64,000 nt of DNA from Aldrovandia affinis (lineage: Eukaryota; Chordata; Actinopteri; Notacanthiformes; Halosauridae). Shown here one piece after another: positions 1-12,100 of the stretch (position 1 is the stretch's first letter; every line of letters begins with the position of its first letter). Both the position numbers and the translations under genes were made by a program. The notes below the pieces were generated by a model that worked only from the letters and a program-made list of their open reading frames with translations, did no database searches and was not told the origin of the DNA. The stretch spans positions 1,558,675-1,622,674 of the forward strand of contig JAINUG010000047.1 of the NCBI GenBank assembly GCA_029706075.1, in the 5' to 3' direction.

Positions 1-1590
1 GAACAAGTTGAAGGATGTCAGAGTCAGGGAGGGGGTGAGAAGGAGGACAGAGGAGTGGGAGGTTTAGGTAGCGGGATGGGAGAGGGAGAGGTTGGGGGGA
101 AGGAGTTGCGAATGACCTCAACCTTCTCGTGAAAGAAGGATGAGAAGTCATCGGCGGTTATAGAGGAGGGGGGGTGGGGGAGGAGGAGGGGTGAGGAGAG
201 AGGAAAACGTAGCATAGAGTTTACGTGGGTTGGAAACAGAAGATTGAATTTTAGAAAGGAAAAATGCAGACTTAGCAGGAGAGGTTAGCGGAGAAGGAAG
301 CCAGGAGTGTGTGGAAGTCAGACAGAGCTGCAGGGGATTTGGATTTTCTCCATTTCCTTTCTGCTGCACGCAGCTTCAGTCGGTTAGCCCGAATGGAATC
401 GGTTAGCCAGGGGCGGGGGTCGGAGACGAGCGGGTTTAGCGGATAGAGGACAGAGTAAGTCAAAGGAGGAGGAGAGAGAGGAAAGTAGGGTGGATGATGC
501 TACTTCAGCAGGTAGCTGAGAGAAGGCATCAGTAGGGGGAAGGGAAGATAGGACAGTAGCTGACAGGGCAGCGGGTGAGAGAGTGCGGAGGTTGCGACGG
601 ACAAGGACAGTGGGAGCAGGTGAAGATGGTTTAGGGACAGAGGGGAGGGGGAGGGAGAAGGACAGAAAGGAATGGTCAGACACATGTAGAGGCGATACCG
701 TAATGTTGGGTGAGGCACAGTTCCTGGTGAAGACCAGGTCCAGTTGGTTACCGGCCTTGTGGGTGGATGGGGATTCAGCCATGGTGAAGTCAAAGGACTG
801 AAGCAGGGGGAGGAATGCAGAGGCCTGGGAGGACTCTAGCTGCAGGTTGAAGTCCCCAAGGAGTAAGACGGGAGTGCCATCCTCAGGGAAGGCACTGAGT
901 AGGGCATCCATCTCGTCTAGGAAACTCCCCAGTGGACCTGGAGGGCGGTAAAGAACAATGATGTGCAGTTTACATGGAACAGTGACAGTGACAGCATGAA
1001 ATTCAAAGGAGGAGGGGGAGAAGTGAGGAAGAGGGACAATACCAAATCTCCACAGGGGGGAGATCAGTATACCTGTCCCTCCACCTCTACCTGAGGGTCG
1101 TGGAGTGTGGGAGAAGGTGTAGGCGGCAGAGAGAGCAGCAGGGGTGGCCATGTTTTGCGGAGTGATCCAGGTCTCCGTAAGCGCCAGGAACTGCAGGGAG
1201 AGTAGCGAGGCCTGGGCCGAGATGAAATCGGCCTTCCGGACAGCGGACTGGCAGTTCCATAGTCCCGCCAGCTACCACCACGTCAACACCGGGAGATCTA
1301 GGAGGGTGGATGAGGTTGGACAGATTACGGGTGTGGGTAGAATCTCTCCTTCTAGGCAATCTAGAAGAGGAGACATGGACTGGGATAGGGAGGAAGCATG
1401 TAGTGTTAGATGCAGAGGAAGTAGAACAGGGAGATACAAAACTATGATACTTACCTTGCGGCGAGCACTCCCTAGCTGGCCCCCCTCGGTGGACTCCTGC
1501 AGGTAGACTCCTTTGTCTTTGTCCGCTGAGTCTTCGTTCGGTGAGGCTAGGAAGGTGAGGCTGCCGCGAAAAGCTGCCGCTATCCACAAC
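1..1590 (-). mobile_element. LINE fragment, apurinic-type endonuclease domain (L2/CR1-group non-LTR retrotransposon)
   Basis: Read on the minus strand, about 1590 down to 384 encodes the N-terminal endonuclease of a non-LTR retrotransposon, the enzyme that nicks target DNA for reverse transcription. Visible motifs in order are LTETW (about 1175), SGRGGGTGILIS, LLLGDFN (about 850), NQLDLVF (about 740) and a final SDHSFLSF (about 675). The frame from 1151 to 384 is open for 255 residues; the upstream part (1590-1152) and downstream part (383-24) are open in other frames, so small frameshifts have accumulated. The segment SADDFSSFFHEKV near 120 is the linker before the reverse transcriptase, which lies outside the window. 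Clade assignment from memory of the TETW/GRGGG style; the family is not named. Confidence 0.85.
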
Positions 1591-2029
1591 TATGATTGCT
1601 TATATGTGGCGAATGCCCCCTGACAACAATACAGACTAATTACCAATTCCTTACATTAATCAACTGCAAACACGGGTGCTAAGCCTGTTAATCAAAACTG
1701 GTTGAAACGCTAAGTATCAATCAAACTTTGAACTAAATCTTCTAAGCAGCGACTGAAGCTAGTAATCAACTAATAAACCGTGGAACAAAAGCAACAAGCT
1801 ACTAATTAGACTAACAAAGTAACTTGAGACCTGCTCCTTCAACGGGTGCAAACAGGCAGGAACGCAGAACTACACACGAAGTCAAACGCCGGGTAACCAA
1901 CACGGACTGGAACGCAACAAGATACTCTTACCGTGGTCAGATGCACACAATCTTTGTCTTTTCATTTAAGCCCTACTCCTGAGCAAAAAGTTGTCCAGTA
2001 CCGACCAGGCACAGCATGCGTCTGATTGT
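1591..2029. other. Unassigned intergenic stretch
   Basis: AT-rich sequence between the LINE fragment and the small-RNA cluster. No open frame, terminal repeat or RNA fold recognised. Confidence 0.5.
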
Positions 2030-2111
2030 GTAGTCGTGGTCGAGTGGTGAAGGTGATGGACTACAAACCCATTGGGGTCTTCCCGCGCAAGTTAGAATCC
2101 TGCCGACAACC
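2030..2111 (+). pseudogene. tRNA-Ser-like gene, probably decayed (anticodon position reads ACA)
   Basis: The 82-nt segment follows the serine tRNA plan: acceptor start GTAGTCG, D arm GTGGTCGAGTGGTGAAGG, anticodon arm ATGGA-CTACAAA-CCCAT, a long variable arm and 3' acceptor CGACAAC. A TTTT tract at about 2121 could be a Pol III terminator. Decay signs are an A:A mismatch in the acceptor stem, an A:C mismatch closing the anticodon stem, and T loop GTTAGAATC where GTTCGAATC is expected. Serine tRNAs of this class usually read CTAGAAA or CTTGAAA in the loop; here the triplet is ACA, a cysteine anticodon on a serine body. Most likely a pseudogene. Confidence 0.6.
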
Positions 2112-2623
2112 GTGGCCGGCCTTTTATGATTGGCCCTTGAAAAATCAAAGGGTCTTCATTCGCTCTCTTTCTCTCTGCATGGTCTTGTGAAGATGACATG
2201 AAACAGGATTTTTGTTTGGAGATCGAGGACACGTTTCTCCTTCCTGTAAGAGCTGGTTCACGAGTGTTCATGACCATGGTAACTCCAGAGTTACGGCTAG
2301 TGGTGAGGCCCTGGCTCTGCTCTCAACTCCGTAGGTTCTCTCTTCAGACTCCACTAACGCTTAAAATGTAAAAAAAATAATGTTTTCTTTACGGTGTTTG
2401 TCGGTAGGTAACGTTACAGTGGAAGTATCCTGTGACTTGAAATTGCAGTGCTACAAAGGTTTTTGCGAGGGACTGTGTCCTACTACAGTTCTATTGGCTG
2501 TCGGTCCATTACAGGTGTATTCAGCTGGCCCCTGCCACCAGCGGGTAAGTGACAGTCCTCCACTAGTGGTGTGAAGCGTTGGATGTTCCACATCCTGCTT
2601 TTCGTCCAGGAAGTAAAAGAGCT

Positions 2624-2695
2624 CTCCCCGTCGGGGAATTGAACCCCGGTCTCCCGCGTGACAGGCGGGGATACTGACCACTATACTAACGAGGA
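2624..2695 (-). tRNA. tRNA-Asp (GTC)
   Basis: On the minus strand this is a complete 72-nt aspartate tRNA: acceptor TCCTCGT pairing with ACGGGGA plus discriminator G, D arm GTATAGTGGTCAGTAT, anticodon arm CCCGCCTGTCACGCGGG with anticodon GTC, and T arm CCGGGGTTCAATTCCCCG. All stems pair, with one G-U-type pair in the acceptor. A TTTT run a few bases downstream (2615-2618 on the plus strand as AAAA) is a fitting Pol III terminator. The internal A and B boxes are the promoter. It differs from the vertebrate consensus I remember by only one or two loop bases, so it is probably functional. Confidence 0.95.
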
Positions 2696-3293
2696 GCTGT
2701 TAGTTTCATCATGATCACATGGTCATATGGTCATATGGTGTTTTTGTTGGGATTATTTTGCTAGGATATACAATTTGGATATTTATTTATTTAGGATATT
2801 TTACCTTTAAACTACTACCGTGCACCATGTAAGCAGACATATGCATCTGCAATCTTGTTTAATGTTCAAAAATACCTGTGTAGTCGTATAAAATATCACA
2901 GCTTGCGGACTCTGGGCGTGCGCCCGGTTTAAGGCGTCACCGATAAATCTAGCATAAGCGTTGAAAGATCAAAATGACATAATACCCTATTATTATGTAT
3001 ATTGTATTATTGTATATGCTCCGTGTCAGTGTACAAGCATGCATACATAGCGCGAGCACTGTTCTAATGGCGGGTAAATTGTAAATCATTCAATTCACAT
3101 GGAACACCCTAATGAAACAGATGACACATTGAACGTAATTACTGATTTTGTTTCGTATTGGCTGTGTCACCAGCTGATTATGACCATAATAGCCACGCTT
3201 AACAGCATCATTCACATGCCACATAGTGCGACAAAGTATGAACAATCATGTGGTACCATTCCAACAACGGACTCAACCAATATAAGTTCTTAG
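2696..3293. other. Spacer between tRNA-Asp and U1
   Basis: AT-rich spacer with a short tandem TCATATGG motif near 2720. No gene seen. Confidence 0.5.
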
Positions 3294-3305
3294 TCTACTT
3301 TTGAC
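3293..3305 (-). terminator. U1 snRNA 3' box
   Basis: Minus-strand GGTCAAAAGTAGA resembles the vertebrate snRNA 3' box (GTTTN0-3AAARNNAGA) and lies at the usual distance beyond the U1 3' end. It directs Integrator-dependent 3' end formation in this gene class. Confidence 0.65.
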
Positions 3306-3313
3306 CCCACAGT

Positions 3314-3477
3314 CAGGGGAGAGCATGAACGCAGTCCCCCACTACCAGAAATTATGCAGTCGAGATTCCCACATTTGGGGAATTCGCAGGGGTCAGCACA
3401 ACCGGAGTGCAATGGCTGAGCCTCGCCCTGGGTGAACCACCTTCATGATCATGGTATCTCCCCTGCCAGGTAAGTAT
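3314..3477 (-). ncRNA. U1 spliceosomal snRNA gene
   Basis: On the minus strand this is a full-length 164-nt U1 snRNA, the RNA of the U1 snRNP that pairs with 5' splice sites. It begins ATACTTACCTGGCAGGGG, whose ACTTACCTG is the splice-site recognition sequence. Stem-loop I has loop GATCATGAAG, stem-loop II keeps the U1A site ATTGCACTCC, the Sm site is AATTTCTGG flanked by TGCATA, and the last stem closes with CTCCCCTG. A 3' box (GGTCAAAAGTAGA, plus-strand 3293-3305) lies about ten bases downstream, as in vertebrate Pol II snRNA genes. Substitutions relative to human U1 mostly sit in stems or in the 70K loop (C to T). I did not identify the upstream PSE with confidence. Confidence 0.93.
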
Positions 3478-3722
3478 GAGTTGCATACGGCCGGGAAAAC
3501 AGAGCCACTCCTTAACGTATATTTTACAGATACCCGGCTGGGCAGTTTGCGGCTACCCCATTCTCCCAGTCCTTCAATTTACTTATTTCTAAAGTAAGTG
3601 CCATAACATTATAGAAAATTAGCATTAGTTGATCCGATTTAAGAGCATGCTTTGATGTGAATATGGGACATCTCTTGCTCATGGAATGCATAGCCATTTC
3701 GGAGATGTGGCCTTAGAATAAA

Positions 3723-4305
3723 TAATTCTATAGAAATGAAGTATCCAATGTAAGTGTCTATATACACACTTTTTTGTTTAGCCATATTTTAAAGTTCACT
3801 AACAGGCCATCGAAAATGTGCAAACCAGGTAGCTAGCCAATTAGCTAACGTTAGCATTCTCACCAGCTACCCTGGGAGATACCTTAATTATTTAGTTAAC
3901 AAGCTATAGAATACGAACATGTTCCCCTTATTTGTGAGATTAGTTTAAAAAAAATACATGCAACATAGAACTGACATAAATAATCCCCAATTTTGTATAT
4001 TACCGTTCATAGACTGGCTGCAGCCAAACGACCCTTCTGAGGTAAAATAAGCGAGGTACCCAAAATAAGTCAATCTGACCCGTTTTAAAATTTCAACATC
4101 AAGGAAAAGTATGTTAAAATATTTTTTTCTATGAAACTTCTTCTGCTTGGCTCATTTACTGTACTAAACATGTGATATAACGACTTTAGAATGGTTGAAC
4201 ATGAGCCGGGTCTAATTGACCCCAAGGCCCTGGGTGTGACTAAAAGACGAAGACCATAGGAAGGTTAACTAGAGCTAGCTAAAGAAAATATAAATATTCA
4301 CCTTA
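3723..4305. repeat. Repeat R1, copy 1
   Basis: From ATTCTATAGAAATGAAG onward this stretch matches 20663-21069 almost base for base, including the landmarks GTTTAGCCATATTTTAA, CCAATTAGCTAACGTTA, ACCGTTCATAGACTGGC and TTAACTAGAGCTAGCTAAAG. About 215 bases (4047-4263) are present only in this copy, and include the paired motif CTGACCC / TTGACCCC, so may be a further insertion. The matching section starts at the very end of a coding exon in the other copy, so this is either a dispersed mobile element or a segmental duplication of intron sequence. Confidence 0.8.
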
Positions 4306-6004
4306 TTACACCAATGCAAGCTTACCAACGTTATCTTAATTGGTGTATCAACAAGTGAACGTAAAAACTTTACTGAGGTAAAAAGGCGTATACGTTTTTA
4401 GCTATTTGATGGCTAGCTAGCTAGTTCTCGCTAGCAAAGTTTCTAGACCTTAGCAATAGCCTACTTTAGGGTGGCCTTTTCCAAAACCCCAGAATGGAGG
4501 ACATTTAATATGTAATTATATGACCAATTTAAAATCATAACCTATACAAACTAACTGAGATTGAAAATATGTACTCACAATAGCTGGATGGTCTACTTTT
4601 GGTGATGCACTTTTGCATGATAATCGTCTTTTCCACTCTGGGTTGTAGACGTGTACACAAGCGACTGTTAGCTGGCTGAACACATTACAAAATAACACAA
4701 GCATAACCACGTATTTACACGAAAACTAGCGGGACAACTAACCGCTAGCTAACGACACACAGATATTTACAAGCACTTAGCAACAAGCTACGATAGCCGG
4801 GGTAAGATCGCCACAATATGAACGTAGCTAGCTAGTGATTTAACGTTATTTTTGTCACAAATTAACTAACTAGCCTGCTAATTAACTAGCCTGCCTGCAA
4901 ATGAACTAACTATGCTAGCAACAGCTATCTAGTTAACTTTGCTGATGGAGATGTAGGCTACGTTTGATTAGGTTGTTTTAGGGATCATGTCACCGATCAT
5001 TGATGTTCTGGCAATGACAGTTGACTGAAGCCAACAAGTGTCACGAGCAAGTTACTTACCACGAATAAATAAAACTCAGTACATGTTGTAAATATCATTG
5101 ACTTTATTGTTGACATTGGGCAACAAAGTCATTAATAACAAAACGTAACGTACAGAGTAATATTTGGAGCGAATTAAGTATTATTGCTATGTAGGCTACT
5201 CAAGTAATATGAACAAAGCTACTTTGCAACTTGTAAACTATACTAGCCCAACTGAAAATGTAAAACTACAGTAACATCAACAAAGAACTTGAAAACGTAA
5301 ATTTAACTAACTTAGCTATAAATAAAACCCAGCAATGGCATACAACTATGAACATAAGTTACTGACTGGAGGTGGCTTATCGTTAGCCACGAAATCACAT
5401 CTTAAACTGAAGATACATATATGTATTTTTTGTCTCGTGTTTACTTACTATGTTAACCAATATCAGCAACCTTTCAACACACAACCCTAATAAGCTCACG
5501 GGCATCTACCACCAACGCCGTTGCTTCAATGTAACCTGCGCCAGATGTATTTCTAAGATCAGAAGAGTGGTGACGTCTAAGTACAAGTGCATTTCAAATG
5601 TAACAGATTTAAAGCATTCTGCGTTCTTGCACTCTCGGTGCAAACAATAAATACGCACGGATAACTAGAGCCGAATACCTCATATTTATTCCCAACTGAA
5701 TCACCCCCATCCATCCAACAACTAGGCGTAATAAGTCTAATTTAAGAGGACACCTTCCAAGTCCTCCGCCAGAAAATAAATGGTTATGAAAAACAGATTG
5801 AAAACCGTGAAAATATTTTTAGGCAGTTTAAATACAATCAATTCTGATTATGAAATGACAACAATTTAAAATGAAAAAACACCCTATAGTATCGTTTTTG
5901 TAGCAATATTAGACTGAATGTAGGCTATTTATTTTTTTGTGAAACCAATAACGTCATTAATACATTCGAATATCAAACTGAATATAAAATCGAAATCAAA
6001 CGGT
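4306..6004. other. Unassigned intergenic stretch rich in GCTAGCTA and AACGTTA motifs
   Basis: AT-rich, with many short GCTAGCTAGC and TAACGTTA motifs common in fish intergenic DNA. No convincing coding exon, RNA or terminal repeat seen. Confidence 0.5.
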
Positions 6005-6061
6005 TATTGGACGTGTTTTGTGACGTCACAGAACACACTTTGTAGAAGAATGATATAAAAG
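6005..6061 (+). promoter_or_regulatory. Pim-like gene core promoter: CCAAT box, CRE and TATA box
   Basis: Three classical elements lie in order: an inverted CCAAT box (ATTGG, 6005-6009), a perfect palindromic cAMP response element TGACGTCA (6021-6028) and a TATA box ATATAAAAG (6053-6061). The proposed start codon at 6177 is about 115 bases after the TATA box, leaving room for a short 5' UTR. Regulation through CREB/ATF factors is an inference from the CRE. Confidence 0.7.
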
Positions 6062-6176
6062 AATCAAATTCAGTGCTCTTTCATTGCATTTTTAATGCAC
6101 TTCTAATAGAGAAACTTCTTTTAATCTATTGGTTATAACTAATTTAATCTAGGGATTCTTTTAATTGAAAAGAACC

Positions 6177-9100
6177 ATGCCTAAATGGAAGAAATCATCA
6201 AGTAAGTGTTTAATAATGTGAAGTGGGTCATATCTTTTTTAAACTGAGTTATTTATGGAATTTAAGAATGATAGTCTATTACATTGTCTAAATTCTAATA
6301 AAAATGTTAACAATATAGGTACATGTTATCAGAAATATTAAATTGGTAAATGGGAATTGGGGGGAAACAATGAATCTAGTAGTAAAATTGGAACAACTCT
6401 GATTACGGACTGTGCTGTGTGTTCTTGCTCAGTCTCGGAGAGAGGTCAAGAGATTGATCCAGAGGCAAATGGAGGATGGCGGATGAAGAGATTGGGAGCG
6501 CCCTATGATGATGGGATTATTTTGCGTAATCGCGGTCCAAAGCAGGAGAGCCGCCAGCCCTATGGGGATAATGTGGGCATCCCAAAGGGAAAACCCTACG
6601 ATCGCACACAAAAAGGTTAGGATGTCAGCCAAATTAACCACATGGGGGAGTCAGAAGCTACTGCACAGATGTACTGATCTCTTCCTCATGGGCAGTCAAA
6701 TGATCTGATGGCCTTATTATTTAAAAAAAATGAAATTATGTATATAGAATATTCAAGGCAAAAATGTTCTTCTTCTTCTTCTTATTATTATTATTATTAT
6801 TATTATTAATAATAATAATAATAATTAATTAATATTTAATATTCATATACAATTAATAATAATAATGATACTAATAATAATAACATTCCAGAGAATGTTA
6901 TTTTTCCAAAATATCCAATTGCCACCCTGTGTTGAGGAACCAGGCATGTTGATTTAGAATGTGATTGTTTATGTTCAAGTCCAGCATAGCAAGTAGCAAA
7001 ATGTTGGAAAACAAGTAGCAAAACACTTGCTTGAAATACAAAAACACCCTTTTAAAGCTTTTAATACAAATATTGGTAAAAATGTTTTTATTTATTTTTA
7101 TGTCAGCAATACTTTAACCCCGTGTTGCTTTAACAATTTGACCTACTGATCTTGTAATGATATTCTTAAATATATTAAGGGAGCTGTGCCTGTTTTTGTC
7201 TAATTAGGCTTTTTGAGAATGTTACCTTCCATTTTTTATGATAATGCTAAAAAATATGAAAGACATGTCTGAAAATGAGTGAACAGAACATAACAGAATG
7301 GGAGACTCAAGACTATTCTTATGCACGAGTATCCTTTTCAGCCACCAAGAGGAGAGCTGAGGAAACTACTCCAGACGTATCCAAGAATGTAGGGCAGGAA
7401 AAACTGTTGCCACCCTGTGTTGAGGAACCAGGAAGTAAGAAAGAGCCAGAACAAGAGAGCCAACAGACCTATGGGAACAAATCCTCCTTAAAGGCCAGAC
7501 ACATTAAGAGCACACGAAAAGGTTAGGACCACAGCATTGTGCAGATCACGCGCTACTGCAAAGCAGCTCTGCTTTCTTGTGTTTCCATTGAAACGGCAAT
7601 GGACTGTTTAGAGTCCCATTAATACTGACTGTATCATACCCAGGCATCTGTCCATGGTACCACCTTTGTCTTAGGACATCTTGAGTTATGATACAATTAT
7701 ATCTGACTTGAGACATTAGTGTTTTTCAAGTAATCTCAAAACATTTTAAGATGCACTTTCAAGAACGTCATCTGGAAACATTTCATGATGTGTCTTCAGA
7801 TATAAATACAAAGAAATACCTTTATTAGAAGTATTGGTTCTGTGAAGGTGGTTCCATGTAGCTCAGTAGGTAGCGCATGGTGCTGACAATGCTTAGGTTG
7901 TGGGTTTGAGACCACATGTACTGAAAAAATGTATGTATTCACTACAGTAAGTCGCTTTGGATAAAAGCGTCTGCAAAATGGCGTCTATGTTATTATATAT
8001 TAAGTACCATGTTATTTAATAATGGCAAAAATAATGACATCTTCTATGATGGACTTTCTCTCTGAAGCCCAGGTTTTGACCATTGATATGATTTAATATG
8101 CAAGACTAACTCACTCTCGAGTCTCAAATCCCTGTTGTAAAGTTAGCATACCATGCCCTCAGCAACTGATGTCTGCCTGCTCTTTGTTTTAGCACGTGTA
8201 GGCAAATTCTACATAAAAGGAGAGTTGCTCGGCCAAGGAGGATTTGGTGCTGTTTTTGCGGGGACCCGCAAATCAGATGGACTGTCGGTATGACACCCCT
8301 TCTATGCTTTGTGCCTCTGAAACACATCCTCCACTCATCTAGTCTCTGACCCAACATGTTGGCCTCTCTGCCCTACTGTCAATTTTGTCATTTTATTCTT
8401 TCTCTCTGAGTCTTTCCTTTTGCCTGGAGTCTGTCCAAACTTCATTACTCACTCTTATGAATTAATTTGGTTGTTTCATTCTGCCCAATATTCACATTTC
8501 ATGTCTTATTACGATTATCATATGGTGATGATTACTATACATTCATCCAGGCATTCATCCTTATTTTTTATCTTTATTGTCACAAATCCATTTCTGAATA
8601 TCACACTGTATCTCTCTCACACACATCTTGTTTTCCTCAGGTTGCCCTCAAATATATGAGGAAATATGATAAAGATATGAAGCTGGTAAGTATTTCTTCC
8701 ATAATTTATGGAGAGCCACATTAGTGTTGTAGCTCATGACACAGCTCCTCATTCCGGGAGAACGAGAACAGAGTAGAGAACTACAGTATTAACCAAATGA
8801 TGACAGACTTGGAATAATGACCAAAAAATGTTTTTGCTTGAAGGTGGTCACATCACGATGATAAATAATGTTAGGATCACTCTAAGACTAATTGTTGCTC
8901 CTAAAATGAACTATTGTTAGCTAATCACAAAAGCGTAAAAAGGCTAGAAACATGAAATACTACTACTGCACTCTATGTACTAAGCAAAAGGCATGAGATT
9001 TAAAAACAGGACAAAAAACCTTTTAAAATGTCGACTTTAGCTAGCTAGCACAGCCAGCTATGATACATGCTAATTTGGTGAGATTCTTGTCACAACGTTG

Positions 9101-12100
9101 CTTGTTGCTTGGCTGTCATACCAAGTACATATTAGCTCTCACAATACTGTCTGGCATCTCTTCATAGCCTGGAAACAAAGAGCCCCTGCCCAAGGAGGTG
9201 GGACTGATAAAGATGGTTAACAACCCATCATCCCATCCCAACATTTTGGAGCTCTACGACTGGTTTGATAGGCCAGCATCGTATGTTATAGCAATGGAGC
9301 GTCCAAACCCCTGCCAGGACCTGTTTGATTACTGTCAGGAACAGGGGGGTGTCCTCAATGAGGACGAGGCGCGCAATATAACCCGGCAGCTGCTGGGAGC
9401 ACTGCAGCACTGCCATGATCGAGGAGTTGTGCACCGTGATGTGAAGGCTGAGAACATCTTGATACAGACCGACACCAAGGAGATCAAGCTGATCGACTTT
9501 GGGTGTGGGGACCCACTGAAGGACACCCCATACACTGACCTTGCAGGTGACAGGGGGCAGGTCTTGGGGGGCAGTTCTTGCATCTTAATAGGTGTTTGTG
9601 AACTCTGGAGTGCTGATATTGTGATGCATATGAAGAAATACCCTCCTGGTTATTTTTGCACTTTTACCATGTGAAATTTATTATAGACATCAAATAATAT
9701 GCTTGATTCCTGTTGCGTCTTCCTCCGTGTCTTAGTGTGAACTATTCATATCCTGAGAGAGCTCATTGTGTAGCTGCCATACTGGTGTCTGATTTTACTA
9801 TTGTGTGTATCTATCAGGGACCGAAGACTACCTGCCACTAGAGTGGTTTGAGAAAGAGAAGTTCCTTGCGGGCCCTGGGACTGTGTGGTCAGTGGGTGTG
9901 ATGATGTATAACATCGTTTGCGGCGGCTTCCCCTTCACCACCTTCACCAGCAAGGAAATGCGGCACTTGGAGTTCCGTGCGGGGCTGTCAAAAGGTGAGG
10001 AGTCAGCATGAGAGGGAGGGGCTTGTTCCAGTATGCTAGGACTGTAATGCAAGAATGATGACACAGACGCGTTTGAAGTTCAGCCATGTAATCTCGAAAG
10101 TGCCGGTGACAGGTCGCTGTGGGCGGGTCATAAAGCAAACAACAAAGCTAGTCGATTGCCGATGGCATCGATCTAACTAGACCCGTAACATCCTCCTTTT
10201 CCAAGTAAACACAACACATTAGAAGATAGTGCAAAAGTAAATTACTTTCCTATCATGTAACAGCATAACAATGTAACAACAGTACGGTAACATGTATTTT
10301 CCCTTTTTTTTTCTTTTTTTTTCACACGGCAACAGCCATACACCATACTCGTTACATAGTGAATCTCAGAGGTGGTTTAGACAGCCGTCCAACCCTAGTG
10401 TAAGTGTGCCCGTCTGAAGGCGGGGCACCAACTGGACTAGAAGGGGCCTTTGGTGTGGACCTGACGGGGCTTGGCTCAGTCACAGTTGGGGGAGCCTCTA
10501 CGGCAGTCTCTGGAGCAGAGGCCGCCTCTGGAGCATGTGCTGCCTCAGGCCCATCCGTTTTGTGCGTGGCTCTCGCGGTTGGTTCGGCCACTCTGAGGTC
10601 AACCCTGTTACGTCGGTACAGGGAGCCATCGACATCCACCAGATAAGATCTCGGTGCAACCCTGCGAAGGCAGGTCCCGACTCTCCAACGGCCAGTGTTA
10701 TCACCCGGCAGGGGCTTCATCCGGACAGTTTCCCCGACCTCCAGCTCCGGCAAGTCCCGGGCAGACCTGTCATAGAAAGATTTAGCCAGTTGCTTCCTGT
10801 GGCGCAGCTTTTCAGTGACCCCTACCACGACGACTGGTTCGAGGAGTTTGTTCGTCGCCGGAATAGAAGTCTTCAGTCGGCGGGACATGAGGCGTTGTGC
10901 CGGGCTGCTGCCCATGTTTTCGGTGGGAGTATTTCTCCAGTGCAGTATGGCTTTCCAGGGGTCATCACCATCATGCGCAGCTTTGCGCAGCAGATTCTTC
11001 GCAATCTTCACGGCCGACTCCGCCTTGCCATTCGCCTTCGGGTGTCTCGGAGAGGAAGTCACATGCTCGAACTCCCATTCAGAGGTGAAGCGCGTGAACT
11101 GAGAGGTAAACTGAGGGCCATTGTCCGTAATGACCCTTTCTGGCTGGCCATGTCGTGCGAACTGTGCTTTACATCGCTTGATGACTGTCTCTGCGGACAT
11201 GTCGGGGAGAAGCTCAATCTCCCAAAAATCGGAATAGTGGTCGACTATGAGGAGGTAATCCTTCTGCCTGTGGGTGAACATGTCCATGCTCAGGATTTGC
11301 CACGGCCTGGTAGGCAGGTCATGTGAGAGCATGGTCTCCTTTTGCTGATTGTGAGCATACACATTGCAGGTCGAGCAGGTGCTCACAAAGTCCTTAATCT
11401 CCGTCTGCATGTTGGGCCAGTACAAGGTCTCTTGAGCGTGTCGGTAGCATGCTTCTCCTCCTATGTGACTCGAATGTATGCGTGTCAGCATCTCTGGGCG
11501 CAGCGATTTTGGGATGATTACCTTTTGCCCCCGGAATAGAACGCCATTCTGCACACTGATCTCATCCCTGAAGGGCCAGTATTCTCTAGCAATGAGAGGT
11601 GCTTCTTCCTTCACATCTGGCCAGCCCATGAGAACTGTGTTCTTCAGTGCCTGCAGACACTCATCTCGGTCAGTGTGCCGCCTGATCTGTTCCAGACGCT
11701 GGCTACTCACATTCAAGTAGTCCGCCTGGTTCACATGCTGTACATCCTCTTGCTCTTGCTGCAGGGAGCAGATAGCGTGCCGCTGGTATACTGTTCCTCT
11801 GCCGGCACTTGTGCTGCTTACGCTGATACACCTCGGGAGCCACGGACACTCCGAATGGTAGCTTGAGCCACCGCTTCCTCCCCCAGGGGGTCCAGAACGT
11901 GGTCATGAGACTGCTCTCATAGTCCAGTTTGCACTGCAGAAATGCATCCGGGCATCCACTAAGGTGAAGACTCTGGCCTTTGGCAGTTTGTACAAGACGT
12001 CCTCCAAGGTAGGCATGATGTAATGAGAGCGCTTCAGGGCCTTGTTCAAGAACTTGGGATCAATGCATATTCTTAGTTTGTCTGGCTTTTTCACAATCAC

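Noticed and set aside
9198-9674. Kinase frame as a single 158-residue protein
   Set aside because: The start Met is internal to the kinase fold and the frame runs past a good donor at 9547 into the intron; it is one exon of a spliced gene.
10404-11326. Long plus-strand frames (for example 263 codons) opposite the integrase region
   Set aside because: They lie antisense to recognisable LTR-element coding sequence and show no domain; shadows of it.
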